The translations under genes and the position numbers were made by a program. Below, in pieces: positions 24,168 through 33,112 of a DNA stretch of 64,000 nucleotides. Under the pieces are notes generated by a model, which was given only the letters and a program-made list of their open reading frames with translations, had not been told where the DNA came from and did not search any database. Source of the DNA: Kocuria subflava (GTDB taxonomy: Bacteria > Actinomycetota > Actinomycetes > Actinomycetales > Micrococcaceae); NCBI RefSeq assembly GCF_012163155.1, contig NZ_JAAVUN010000013.1, forward strand, positions 1 to 64,000, in the 5' to 3' direction. Positions within the stretch are counted from its first letter, which is position 1. Each line of letters begins with the position of its first letter.

Positions 24168-25529
24168 TTAACAGTAGGTCTGACCACGACGCCGCAGCTC
24201 GCCTTCCAGCGCCGGTGCCCCATCCACCGGGGTCCAGTCTCGCGTGATTCGGGTGACCTGGCGCTCGCCACGCGCTGCTGCTCGCCGGGGCGTCACATGC
24301 AGCAGCACGTCCCCGTCCACGGTGGCCACTTCCCACGCTCCACCGGCTTGGGAGATTTGTTCACACACCGCTTGCAGACCGCCGGCAGGGATGTGGCAGG
24401 CACGCACCACCACGACGTCGAACCGCGGCACCACCCGCCCCTGAACCTCACCGGCGGAACCCACCTCCGCTGAACTCACCTCCACCGAACCCGTCTCAGC
24501 GGGGCCGGCCTCCGCGGGGCCGGCCTCCGCGGGGCCGGTGAACCGTACCCGGGGATCAGCGGCAAAGGCTTGAAGTACCTCTGGGGAAACCGCGCCATCG
24601 GCTGCCCCGCGGACCGTCACATGAACATCGCCGGCACCCAGCAGGTCCGTCACCGCCAGGACCACAGCACCTGCCTGCCACGCACCACCGAAAGTCTGGG
24701 GCCCAAGCGGGAGAGTCACGGCCACGTCCGCAACGGCGTGGACCACGCCGGGCAGACGAACCGTGGGGTGTGTGATCCGGGAGCCCAGGCGCAATGTCTC
24801 AGCATTCTTCACCTGCACGGCAGCTGCGCGGTCCGCAGCCGACCGCCCACCCCAGTCAGCACCCCGGTGCACCGCGAGCGCTGCAGGTTGGTGCCGCAGA
24901 TCAAAACCACGCACGTGGGCCTGCCAGGCGAACTCCCAGTCCTCACCGCCGTAGCCCACCATGGAGGTGTCAAAACCACCGATCTCCCAGAACACCTCCG
25001 CCCGGCAGGACAGCACGGCGGAGATCACAAACCGGAAGTTGGTGTCATCTCCGCCGCGCAAGTGGTCCGTGGCTTCCCAGGCGTCCGCCAACCACTGCGG
25101 TTGCCCTAGGTCCATCGGTGGATCCTGGGTGGTGTCAACGTGTGTTCGGGTCCCCACCACCACGGCCCGTGGTTCCCGACTGAGAGTCTGAACCACCGCA
25201 CTGAGATAACCGGGTTGTGGGATGGTGTCACCGTCCAGGAAGGCCAGGATCTGCGCAGTCGCGGCCGCAGCGCCAAGGTTCCTGGCGGCAGCGGCACGGA
25301 ACCCGTGATCTTCCTGACGCACCACGGTCACCGTGACGGGACGGCTGCCGTCGTCCGGCTGCAGCGTACCCGGGTCGGCAGCAACGGTGGAGCCGTCATC
25401 GGCCACCACCACGTGGATCACACCCGGATAGTCCTGACGGATCACGCCTTCCAGGACGGCCTTGAGCCCGGCGGCGTCGTTGAAGTACGGGACGACCACA
25501 CAAACCGTGGGTGGCGTGGGCGAGGTCAT
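24168..25529 (-). CDS. Family 2 glycosyltransferase with C-terminal extension
   Basis: The first 260 residues form a GT2 domain: CVVVPYFNDAAGLKAVLEGV, the metal/nucleotide-binding FLDGDTIPQPGYL, and a galactosyltransferase-like C-terminal motif VGYGGEDWEFAWQAHVRGF. About 190 extra residues follow, including a short repeat of GPAEA units and a second alpha/beta segment (RFDVVVVRACHIPAGGLQAV). The ATG at 25527-25529 overlaps the stop of the upstream GT4 gene (ATGA). The donor and acceptor are unknown. The extension may be a degenerate second domain. Confidence 0.82.
   Translation of the reverse strand: MTSPTPPTVCVVVPYFNDAAGLKAVLEGVIRQDYPGVIHVVVADDGSTVAADPGTLQPDDGSRPVTVTVVRQEDHGFRAAAARNLGAAAATAQILAFLDGDTIPQPGYLSAVVQTLSREPRAVVVGTRTHVDTTQDPPMDLGQPQWLADAWEATDHLRGGDDTNFRFVISAVLSCRAEVFWEIGGFDTSMVGYGGEDWEFAWQAHVRGFDLRHQPAALAVHRGADWGGRSAADRAAAVQVKNAETLRLGSRITHPTVRLPGVVHAVADVAVTLPLGPQTFGGAWQAGAVVLAVTDLLGAGDVHVTVRGAADGAVSPEVLQAFAADPRVRFTGPAEAGPAEAGPAETGSVEVSSAEVGSAGEVQGRVVPRFDVVVVRACHIPAGGLQAVCEQISQAGGAWEVATVDGDVLLHVTPRRAAARGERQVTRITRDWTPVDGAPALEGELRRRGQTYC
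24501..24539. repeat. 15-base tandem repeat inside the GT2 gene
   Basis: The unit GGGGCCGGCCTCCGC is repeated exactly at 24501-24515 and 24516-24530, with a partial third copy to 24539. It encodes GPAEA repeats in frame. Because the unit is 15 bases, copy-number change would lengthen or shorten the protein without a frameshift. Confidence 0.8.
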
Positions 25530-26518
25530 GGCAGCACCGTCGCCCAGATCCGCTGGTACTCCCGCGCGACCTCCGGCCAACCCCACTGCGGAAGTTGACC
25601 TGTGATCCATGTGGACTCCGGGGCGTGCGCTGCAGCATTCATGGCTTGCCCCAGGTTGTGGGGCTCCACCAGGTGGACCAGCTCCGGCCACCGGCGCGCC
25701 ACTTCCTCCATGTAACCCCCGGTGAGCACCAGCGGCCTGCGCCCGTGGGCGATCCACGTGTTCAAGGACCCGGATGCGGACACGTGCAGATGCGGACACA
25801 CGGCAACATCCACCGCGTGCAGGTGCTGTGCCAACTGGTCATCAGGTACATACCCGGTGATCTGCACGGAAACACCCCGCCGTTCGGCCTGGGCTTGCAG
25901 CTGCCCCACGTACTCGGCGTGCCCCTGGGCGACCTCACCGATCATCACCACGGAACTTCCCGGCGCAGCGGCCTCCACCACGCGCTCGTAGCCCTTGCCC
26001 GGGTAGATGAATCCCATCAGCCCCACCGTGAGCACACCTTCATGGAGATTTTTTGGCACCCGATGCGTCCCACTGACCTCCAGGGGCAACGGCACCACGT
26101 GCACCGTGGCCGCCTGGGCGGGGACCCAGGTACGCAACGCCGTGGCTTCGTGCTCGGAGTTCACCACCACCACTGTGGCTTCTTGGATCAACCGAACATA
26201 GGCCCGACGACGACGTTCAAACCGCACCGCCCCCTCCTGCTCCTGCGGGACGTCATGCAGACTCACGCTCAACGGTGCGCCGCCGGCCATCTCCACGACG
26301 GCGGTCACAGCATCATCCGGGGTGGACCCGAACAGGTGGTCCGTGAACGTCACGTGCACCAGCTCCGGTGTGGTGGTGGATTGCTCATCGCAGTACATGT
26401 GCCCCGTGACGTCCGCGTCCTCCTGCAGGGCTGTGAACAGATGGCGGCCGTAGCGGGTCACCCCGTGACGCGGTGGCCCGTGCAGGATGTGGCGGATCAA
26501 CCTTGTATTCCCGGTCAT
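25526..26518 (-). CDS. GT4-like glycosyltransferase
   Basis: This 330-residue GT-B fold protein has an N-terminal acceptor half with HILHGPPRHGVTRYGRHLF and a C-terminal donor half with LTVGLMGFIYPGKGYERVVE and VAVCPHLHVSASGSLNTWIA. The usual GT4 E-x7-E motif is not obvious; the position is occupied by the ASGSLNTWIAHGRRPLVLTG segment. It is probably a cytoplasmic transferase acting on a lipid-linked or free glycan. It overlaps both neighbours by 4 bases, so the WcbI-like, GT4 and GT2 proteins form one translational unit. Confidence 0.75.
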   Translation of the reverse strand: MTGNTRLIRHILHGPPRHGVTRYGRHLFTALQEDADVTGHMYCDEQSTTTPELVHVTFTDHLFGSTPDDAVTAVVEMAGGAPLSVSLHDVPQEQEGAVRFERRRRAYVRLIQEATVVVVNSEHEATALRTWVPAQAATVHVVPLPLEVSGTHRVPKNLHEGVLTVGLMGFIYPGKGYERVVEAAAPGSSVVMIGEVAQGHAEYVGQLQAQAERRGVSVQITGYVPDDQLAQHLHAVDVAVCPHLHVSASGSLNTWIAHGRRPLVLTGGYMEEVARRWPELVHLVEPHNLGQAMNAAAHAPESTWITGQLPQWGWPEVAREYQRIWATVLP

Positions 26519-27471
26519 GGGAGCAGCCCCAGGATGTGGATGCGTTCCTCATGGCGCTGCATGGCCTGTGCCACCAGGTGGGGCCGGGCCCGGTAGAAAT
26601 CGAGCTGGGCTTCTGCCACCTGGGCCACGGTGAGGCGCGGGGCGTCGTCGTTGGGACCCAAGCGCCAGTCCGTGGAGGCATCGGGGCGCAACGGGGCGTT
26701 CAACGCCTGCGCCACGGCCGGGTCCACGGGAGCCTCCAGGGAACCCAGGAGTTCACGACCTGGGGCATCAATCAGCCCACTTATGAGAAGCGTCTCAACC
26801 ACCCTCTGCGCCAAAAGGATAAGTGTACTGTTATCTGGGTGATTGATGGTGTGCCAATGCGGGTGCTTCATCAGTTCATCTGAGACCACAACGGTGCCGT
26901 GGGACTGTTCACGGCGCTGGAGCTGACCCAGCGATTCGCGCGCACCTTTCTGCAGCGCCCCAACATCCACTTCCACCTCCGTGGGCACACGCATCCCCAG
27001 ATGCGCGGCAATCACCGTGCGGAGGTCGTGATATGGGACCAGCGGTGGGTTCAGTGACGGGTCCTCCGGGTCCCGGACAATGACGTGAAAGGGGTGCAGA
27101 CCTGAATACCGCAGCACAGGGAATCGGACGCTGGATGCGCCCGGGCGCAAGCGCGCCTCGAGCTGCTCTGTACCGCAGGCCAGCCCCCGGTAGTCGTTGC
27201 GGACAGGCTGCATCACCAAGGCGTCCAGGTGCGGCAGGATCAGGTTCACGATGTGGAGGTCTTCTGCCGTCCACTCGAACACCGGCGGCACACGGATGCT
27301 GTTCACCCCACCCGTGCTCTCCAGCACGATCCGCAGGGATTCGGCCTGGCAGTTGCCCACCACCATCAGCAGGGGCCGGTGATTGCCCTGGGGGTCACCC
27401 ATCTGCCGCACTCCCCCACGATCCCAGCCGTAGAAGTCGCCGTAATGGGCTCTGCGCCCGTCCATGTTCAT
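26515..27471 (-). CDS. WcbI-like polysaccharide biosynthesis protein (putative acyltransferase)
   Basis: This 318-residue protein starts its core with LLMVVGNCQAESLRIVLEST, the GNCQA signature of the WcbI family, and continues with LPHLDALVMQPVRNDYRGLA and FPVLRYSGLHPFHVIV. WcbI proteins accompany capsule loci and have an SGNH/GDSL-like fold proposed to transfer acyl groups to sugars. The gene heads the minus-strand arm of the glycan locus and faces another glycosyltransferase gene across an 82-base divergent promoter region. The C-terminal 100 residues carry no known domain. Confidence 0.75.
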   Translation of the reverse strand: MNMDGRRAHYGDFYGWDRGGVRQMGDPQGNHRPLLMVVGNCQAESLRIVLESTGGVNSIRVPPVFEWTAEDLHIVNLILPHLDALVMQPVRNDYRGLACGTEQLEARLRPGASSVRFPVLRYSGLHPFHVIVRDPEDPSLNPPLVPYHDLRTVIAAHLGMRVPTEVEVDVGALQKGARESLGQLQRREQSHGTVVVSDELMKHPHWHTINHPDNSTLILLAQRVVETLLISGLIDAPGRELLGSLEAPVDPAVAQALNAPLRPDASTDWRLGPNDDAPRLTVAQVAEAQLDFYRARPHLVAQAMQRHEERIHILGLLP

Positions 27472-27553
27472 GCCTAGATCCTAAGCACGGTGATGATCCA
27501 GGCCGTACGGGTGACCTTGCCGGAAGCCACCGCCGCCCAGGGGGTGAGTCCCG

Positions 27554-28642
27554 GTGACACCAGAGACCACCATGTCCCACCGAGACGAACAACGCCTCCG
27601 TGTGGCCTCCATTCCGGCGCACCACGCCTACGTTGACGCCGTTCTTCCTGGGCCTACGCAGGTCACGGCTTGGCAGCCACAGCCCCCGACCGACCTTCAA
27701 CCTGGTCAATGGTTCCCGCACCCGCTGTTGGATGCACAGCAGCTGGCGGAACACGCTGACCGCCTGGATCTGGTGCACCTGCATTTTGGATTCGAGCACC
27801 GTTCCGTTGAACAGATCCAGGCCTTTGTGGCGCAGTGCAAGGCTTCCGGAGTGGCCCTGGTGGTGACGGTCCATGACCTTGAGAATCCCCACCTGACAGA
27901 CCAGACCGAACACCTGAAACGTCTGGACGTGTTGCTTGAGGCCGCCCATCAGGTGATCACCCTGACCGATTCCGCCGCCCGCGCCATCCATTACCGCCAC
28001 GGTCGGGTGGCCACCGTGGCACCTCACCCGTACGTGGTGCTCCCGGTGCAGGCCGGGAAGATCCGTGAGCAGGTTGCCCCGCACCGCAATGGTCAACGTG
28101 TGGCCGTGTTCCTCAAGGACATCCGCACCAACACGGTCACGGATCCTGAGTTCTACATGGAGCTGGAGCGCCATCTGCGCCGTGGGCAGTTGACGATCTT
28201 TGCCCACCACAGCGCCGCCCAACACCCACTGGTGACCGCTTTGTACCACGGCCTGGGTGAGCATCTGCATCTGCATGAACGGTTTTCCGACCACCAGTTG
28301 TTCACAGCGGTGGCGGGGTTCGACGTCGTGATCCTGCCCTACACCCACGGAAGTCACTCCGGGTGGCTGGAGATGTGCCGGGACCTGGGGGTCACCGTGG
28401 TGGCACCGAGCACCGGGCACTTTGCGGATCAGGCCGACCGCCCCGGGGCCGTGGTCCCGTACACCACCGGTGACGGCGCCCAGGCCGCTCACGCCGTTGA
28501 GCGTGCGCTGGAGCGGGGTCCCCTGCCGATGGTCGTGGATCGTGAGGCTCAACAGGCCGAGGCTGTACGAACCCACCTGGAGATCTACACCCGAGCGGTG
28601 GCCCAGATCCAGGGTGCCGGACCCACGGAGGTGACCCCGTGA
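27554..28642 (+). CDS. GT-B-type glycosyltransferase
   Basis: This 362-residue protein has the architecture of GT-B enzymes: an N-terminal half with LDLVHLHFGFEHRSVEQIQA and VALVVTVHDLENP, and a C-terminal half with VILPYTHGSHSGWLEMCRDL near the donor site. A GTG at 27554 preceded by AGGGGG is used; an ATG six codons later is an alternative. It starts the plus-strand arm of the divergent glycan locus, and its stop overlaps the next start. The sequence is less conserved than classical GT4, so substrate prediction is not possible. Confidence 0.7.
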   Translation: MTPETTMSHRDEQRLRVASIPAHHAYVDAVLPGPTQVTAWQPQPPTDLQPGQWFPHPLLDAQQLAEHADRLDLVHLHFGFEHRSVEQIQAFVAQCKASGVALVVTVHDLENPHLTDQTEHLKRLDVLLEAAHQVITLTDSAARAIHYRHGRVATVAPHPYVVLPVQAGKIREQVAPHRNGQRVAVFLKDIRTNTVTDPEFYMELERHLRRGQLTIFAHHSAAQHPLVTALYHGLGEHLHLHERFSDHQLFTAVAGFDVVILPYTHGSHSGWLEMCRDLGVTVVAPSTGHFADQADRPGAVVPYTTGDGAQAAHAVERALERGPLPMVVDREAQQAEAVRTHLEIYTRAVAQIQGAGPTEVTP

Positions 28643-29688
28643 AGGTTGCTGTGGTGGGTCCCTCCCGGTTGCCCATTGCCCCGCCCTTCGGCGGCGGTTT
28701 GGAAGTTTTTGTGCACCGCCTGGTCACCGCCCTGCGCCACCGCGGTGTGAGTGTGGACTTGTTTGCTGCGCGTGGCTCCGTGGGGCATCACGAGCCCCTG
28801 GAGTTCCCCGGTGTGGACTGGACGGGATTTGAGTCACTGGCCCGGGATGATGCCTACCCGCCAGGTGGTGTGGAGTCGGAAACGCAGGCGTATCTGCGGG
28901 TGCGTGAGTACCTGGAGGCCTCTGACTACGATTTGATCCACAACAACAGCACCCACCCCAGCATGCTCATGTTGGACCCGCATCAGGCGCCGCCGCTGCT
29001 GACCACACTGCACGTGCCACCCCAGCCGAACATGCAGCAGACCGTGGACACCCTGGGACCCGCCAATGGCCGATTTGCAGCGGTCAGTCACTTCACGGCA
29101 CGCCAGTGGAACCTCCCGCGGCCTGCAGACGTGATTCACAACGGCGTGGACACGGAGCAGTGGCGGCCGGGCCCCGGAGGGGACGGTGCGGTGTGGTTCG
29201 GGCGCATCACCCGGGAGAAGGCGCCTCACCTGGCCATTGACGCGTGCCGCCGCCTGGGGTTGCCGCTGACCTTGATCGGCCGCAGCGCAGAGCCCGCGTA
29301 CTTTGAACGCGAGATCCGCCCCCGCCTGGGTCCGGACATCCGATGGATGGGTGTCCGCTCCCCGCAGGAGATCGCCGCTACAGTGGGTCGGGCTGACGTT
29401 GCCCTGGTCACCCCGCAGTGGGATGAACCATTCGGTCTGGTCACCATTGAGGCCCTCTCCTGCGCAACGCCGGTGGCGGCCTTCAGCCGCGGTGGAGTCA
29501 CCGAGGTCCTCCAGGACACCCCGGATCACTTGGCGATTCCCGACGACGTCGACGACCTGGCCCGCGCTGTCCGCGCGGCCCTAAAGCAACCTCGTTCCCA
29601 GGCCCGCGCCATAGCCGTGGAGCGTTTTGACCTGCAGATCATGCTGCGCCACTACATGGAGTTGTTTGAAGGGGTGCTGGCTCGGTGA
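28639..29688 (+). CDS. GT4 family glycosyltransferase
   Basis: This 349-residue GT4 enzyme has the N-terminal motif PPFGGGLEVFVHRLVTALRH and NNSTHPSMLMLDP. The C-terminal Rossmann half contains VWFGRITREKAPHLAIDACR, then TPQWDEPFGLVTIEALSC, which is the E-x7-E donor motif. It resembles GT4 enzymes that use nucleotide-activated hexoses. It is linked to both neighbours by 4-base overlaps, so it acts in the same pathway as the other three plus-strand transferases. Confidence 0.85.
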   Translation: MKVAVVGPSRLPIAPPFGGGLEVFVHRLVTALRHRGVSVDLFAARGSVGHHEPLEFPGVDWTGFESLARDDAYPPGGVESETQAYLRVREYLEASDYDLIHNNSTHPSMLMLDPHQAPPLLTTLHVPPQPNMQQTVDTLGPANGRFAAVSHFTARQWNLPRPADVIHNGVDTEQWRPGPGGDGAVWFGRITREKAPHLAIDACRRLGLPLTLIGRSAEPAYFEREIRPRLGPDIRWMGVRSPQEIAATVGRADVALVTPQWDEPFGLVTIEALSCATPVAAFSRGGVTEVLQDTPDHLAIPDDVDDLARAVRAALKQPRSQARAIAVERFDLQIMLRHYMELFEGVLAR

Positions 29689-30677
29689 TCGGTTTCTACG
29701 CACACCACCACGGCTCAGGGCACATGACGCGCTGCCGGGCCCTGGCTGCGGAACTTTCCGTCACGCATTCCACCGCCATCCTGTCCTCCCGGGATGACGC
29801 AGAGGTGGTCCTGCCCCTGGATGCTCCTGCCTCGGCTGGGCTCACCCCAGCCCAGCTGACCGCGCACGGTGTATTGCACTGGGCCCCGCCCGGCCACCGC
29901 GGACTGGCCGACCGAATGGCCGCGATTGCTACCTGGATCCAGGAGCACCGCCCGGCGGCCTTCCACGTGGACGTCTCCGTGGAGGTTGCCGTTCTGGTGC
30001 GGGCCATGGGGGTTCCCGTGACGGTCCAGGCCATGCCCGGGCACCGCCCTGACGCCCCGCACATGCTGGGCTACAGCCTGGCCGATGCCGTAATCGCGGC
30101 CTGGCCCCGGTGGGTCCCTGTCCCGGAACACCTGGCCCACGTGGCGGACCGCGTTCATCAGGTCGGTGGGATCAGCAGGTTCCCCACCGGTGATCTGGAC
30201 CTGCCACCTGCCTCGAGCACCCGCCCCCGCGTGGTCATCATGTTCGGCACCGGGGGTACGGATTCCCCGGAGGGTTACTGGGACGACGTCGTGACGCACC
30301 TGAATCTGGCCGGATTCGACTGCATCGTGATCGGCGGGCGTACCTGGGTGCCCGATCCCCGCAACCTTTTGGAACGAGCGGATGTGATCATCACCGCGGC
30401 AGGGCAGAACTCCGTGGCAGATGTTGCGGCACTGGGGCGGCGGGCCGTCGTCGTTGCCCAGGAGCGGCCCTTCCAGGAACAGGAGGCCACCGCGCGAATC
30501 CTGCGGGAGGCGGGACTGGCCGTGACCGCGGACAGTGTGGCGGGCCAGGTGACACCGGTGCGGCAGTGGGAGCACCTGGTGCGGGAAGCTTTGGATTTGC
30601 GCCCGGACTGGCACCGGTGGGAAACCCAAGGGGCTGTGCAGCGGGCAGCACACGTCATCCGTGAGGTGGCCGGATGA
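29685..30677 (+). CDS. GT28-like (MurG-type fold) glycosyltransferase
   Basis: This 330-residue protein begins MIGFYAHHHGSGHMTRCRAL, the glycine/histidine-rich start common to MurG-like and related GT28 proteins. It carries the donor-site block ADVIITAAGQNSVADVAALG followed by RAVVVAQERPFQEQEATA. The Q-E-Q-x2-A pattern is typical for UDP-sugar binding in this group. It is probably a membrane-associated transferase acting on an acceptor lipid. It is coupled to neighbours on both sides by 4-base overlaps. Confidence 0.78.
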   Translation: MIGFYAHHHGSGHMTRCRALAAELSVTHSTAILSSRDDAEVVLPLDAPASAGLTPAQLTAHGVLHWAPPGHRGLADRMAAIATWIQEHRPAAFHVDVSVEVAVLVRAMGVPVTVQAMPGHRPDAPHMLGYSLADAVIAAWPRWVPVPEHLAHVADRVHQVGGISRFPTGDLDLPPASSTRPRVVIMFGTGGTDSPEGYWDDVVTHLNLAGFDCIVIGGRTWVPDPRNLLERADVIITAAGQNSVADVAALGRRAVVVAQERPFQEQEATARILREAGLAVTADSVAGQVTPVRQWEHLVREALDLRPDWHRWETQGAVQRAAHVIREVAG

Positions 30678-31528
30678 ACGCTCCGAACACCCACGTGATC
30701 ACCCTGTGCTCCCGTGACCGGCGGACCCATGTTCAGCGGCAGATCGCGGCCCTGGCGCACTGGGCACCGCCGGTCACCCACCACACCGTGATGATCGGTG
30801 AGCAGCCGTTTTCTCTGGAACACACCTCAGCCGTGGACAGCACAGGCCCCAGGCCGGTGAATCTGGCCGCCGCGCGCAATGCCGGCGGGGATGCAGCCGT
30901 GGCGGCAGGTGCTGAGCTGCTGATCTTCTTGGATGCGGACTGCATCCCGGGACCCGATCTGGTGCGCTTCTACCAGCGTGCCGCCGCAGCACAAAATGCT
31001 CCCTCTGTGCTGTGCGGTCCGGTGACCTATCTGCCCCAGGACACCTGGCTGCCTGAGCCTGCCTCCCTGGGTGAGCCCAGCGCCCTGGAGCATGTTGTGG
31101 AGCACACCGCCCCACATCCGGCCCGCCCCGCTCCCCCGCCGGGGCAGCTGCAAACAGCCACGCAGGACGAGTACACACTGTTCTGGTCCCTGTCCTTTGC
31201 CATGACCACAAACCTGTGGGAACAGACCCGCTGCGCCTTTGGAGGATTCTGTGAGGCGTTCACCGGATATGGGGGTGAGGACACGGACTTTGCCATGAAC
31301 CTGCATGACCGTGGGACGGCCCTGACCTGGGTGGGTGGTGCCCACGCCTATCACCAGTGGCACGCGGTGTCCTCACCTCCCGTGGAACACCTGACAGAAA
31401 TCCTGACCAACGCCCACCTGTTCCACATCCGGTGGGGGTGGTGGCCCATGACCGGATGGCTGGAAGCCTTTGAAGAGCAGGGCCTGGTCCGATTCACCGG
31501 TGACCGATGGGAGGCCACAGGTCAGTGA
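30674..31528 (+). CDS. Family 2 glycosyltransferase
   Basis: This 284-residue GT2 enzyme contains HVITLCSRDRRTHVQRQIAA, the DxD motif in LIFLDADCIPGPDLV, and a galactosyltransferase-like C-terminal block FTGYGGEDTDFAMNLHDRG. The same GYGGED block occurs in the minus-strand GT2 of this locus, so the two are related in fold and perhaps donor. It is the last gene of the plus-strand arm; 123 bases without a recognisable terminator follow. Confidence 0.83.
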   Translation: MNAPNTHVITLCSRDRRTHVQRQIAALAHWAPPVTHHTVMIGEQPFSLEHTSAVDSTGPRPVNLAAARNAGGDAAVAAGAELLIFLDADCIPGPDLVRFYQRAAAAQNAPSVLCGPVTYLPQDTWLPEPASLGEPSALEHVVEHTAPHPARPAPPPGQLQTATQDEYTLFWSLSFAMTTNLWEQTRCAFGGFCEAFTGYGGEDTDFAMNLHDRGTALTWVGGAHAYHQWHAVSSPPVEHLTEILTNAHLFHIRWGWWPMTGWLEAFEEQGLVRFTGDRWEATGQ

Positions 31529-31651
31529 GCTTGCTTTCACCGTCAGCTGTCTCACAGCACATTGAGGGACAGATGTGGAACAGTACCCATCGCTATGACT
31601 GTCTCCACCACCAACTCCACGTCCTCAACCACCGCATAGGGAGGTGCAGCA

Positions 31652-32053
31652 ATGGACGCTGACACCCGCTGCCCATGCGGCTCGGGGGACACCTACGGCA
31701 ACTGCTGCCGCCCGTTCCACCACGGCAAACCGGCACCCACGGCAGAGACCCTCATGCGCTCGCGCTTTTCCGCCTTTGCTGTGGGCGACGACGCCTACCT
31801 CCTGCGCACCTGGGACCCCGCCACCCGCCCGTTGTCCATGGACCTTGACCCGGATCTGCGCTGGTACCGCCTGGACATCAACCAGACCACCGGCGGCGGC
31901 CCGTTCGAGGACTGGGGCACCGTGGACTTCACCGCGCACTACAAGCCCATGCCCGGCACCCAGGCACCCCGGGGAACCCAACGGGAGAACTCCCGCTTCC
32001 GTCGCCACGACGGCGTGTGGTTCTACCTGGACGGAACGCTCATGTCCGTGTGA
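31652..32053 (+). CDS. YchJ-family SEC-C motif protein
   Basis: This 133-residue protein has an N-terminal SEC-C zinc motif (CPCGSGDTYGNCC) and the YchJ core SRFSAFAVGDDAYLLRTWDP ending in HDGVWFYLDG. The family is widespread, has an NTF2-like fold and no established function. GGGAGG stands 9 bases before the ATG. The 3' end overlaps the convergent membrane transporter gene by 31 bases, so the two mRNAs are complementary there. Confidence 0.88.
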   Translation: MDADTRCPCGSGDTYGNCCRPFHHGKPAPTAETLMRSRFSAFAVGDDAYLLRTWDPATRPLSMDLDPDLRWYRLDINQTTGGGPFEDWGTVDFTAHYKPMPGTQAPRGTQRENSRFRRHDGVWFYLDGTLMSV

Positions 32054-33000
32054 ACCGCCGGAACCAGTAGTTTTCGGCCATGCTCAGCGCTCTGGAACGT
32101 GCCCGCGCTTGAGGCGGTTTGTTCCACCATCTGGCCCCGGACATCCGGGTGGAAGCGGGCCAACAGGACCACCCCCGCCACGGCGGCAGCGCCCGTCAAC
32201 ATCAATCCCACCAGCGCCGCAGCCCCCAAGTCGGCATACTCGCGCAGCACCACTGCACCAATGAACACCGCCATCATGGGGTCCACCATGGTCAGCCCGG
32301 CCAACACCGTTTCCGGAGGCCCTGATGAGTAGGCCACCTGCACCACCCACATGCCCACTGCGGAGGCCAGCGCCATCCCCACCACGGTGATCAACATGCC
32401 GTGCGTGAGAAGTTCAAGGGCTCCCGCCCAGCCACCGCCACTGCTCATCACCCGGGCAACCGAGGTGGTCGCCACATGGGCAGATGCCGCCACGGTTCCG
32501 AACGCCAGTCCTGCCACGGCCACCAGGGCCAGGTGACTGGCGCGGGTTGCCGCCAGTACGGCCCCCACCAGGCTGAAGAGAATCAGCAGGCCGTTGAGCC
32601 AGGTGACTGTCCCCGGGATCAGTGGCCCGGTCTGGGCATGAGCCGCAGAGATTCCCACAAATCCTGCAACGCCCACCAAGGTCAATGCCATGCTTGCCAC
32701 CAACTGCCGCGAGACCTTGAGCCGCAGAACATTCACACTGATCATGACCGCCACCACCAGGGACACCGCACCGATGGGCTGGACCAGCGCCACCGGCCCC
32801 AAACTCAGTGCCGCAATGTTGACCACGGTTTCCAGCGCCAGCAGCCCCAGTCCCAGCAGCCACAACGGACGCAGCACCAACGGCGCGCGGTTCTGCAAGG
32901 GCTGCGCAGATGCCGCACGGACGGCGTGATGCTGCAGGTGGGCACCAACAGCCAAGCCGACGGCGGCCAACAGGGCCAGAACTATTGAGGTGACAACCAT
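32023..33000 (-). CDS. DMT-superfamily (NIPA-like) membrane transporter
   Basis: This 325-residue protein has about nine to ten hydrophobic segments, opening VVTSIVLALLAAVGLAVGAH. The duplicated EamA-like repeats contain GPVALVQPIGAVSLVVAVMI and DPMMAVFIGAVVLREYADL, as in actinobacterial DMT proteins related to NIPA magnesium transporters. The substrate is not predictable. The polar C-terminal tail is encoded in the overlap with the YchJ gene, which may mark a 3' extension of the frame. Confidence 0.78.
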   Translation of the reverse strand: MVVTSIVLALLAAVGLAVGAHLQHHAVRAASAQPLQNRAPLVLRPLWLLGLGLLALETVVNIAALSLGPVALVQPIGAVSLVVAVMISVNVLRLKVSRQLVASMALTLVGVAGFVGISAAHAQTGPLIPGTVTWLNGLLILFSLVGAVLAATRASHLALVAVAGLAFGTVAASAHVATTSVARVMSSGGGWAGALELLTHGMLITVVGMALASAVGMWVVQVAYSSGPPETVLAGLTMVDPMMAVFIGAVVLREYADLGAAALVGLMLTGAAAVAGVVLLARFHPDVRGQMVEQTASSAGTFQSAEHGRKLLVPAVHTDMSVPSR

Positions 33001-33059
33001 GGATTCAGATTACGAATCCCCTTGTCCCAGCCACATCAGCCGCAAGGCCCATCCTGGCA

Positions 33060-33096
33060 GGCCTGTGTCATCCCAACGGATGACTTCTCACAGGCC
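33060..33096 (-). terminator. Hairpin downstream of the HAD phosphatase gene
   Basis: GGCCTGTG-TCATCC (33060-33073) pairs with GGATGA and CACAGGCC (33078-33083 and 33089-33096), with a 5-base bulge on one side. It lies 17 bases beyond the stop of the minus-strand phosphatase gene. No long T tract follows, so it is a weaker candidate than the palindromes elsewhere. Confidence 0.45.
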
Positions 33097-33112
33097 CCAA
33101 CAGCTCACGCCG

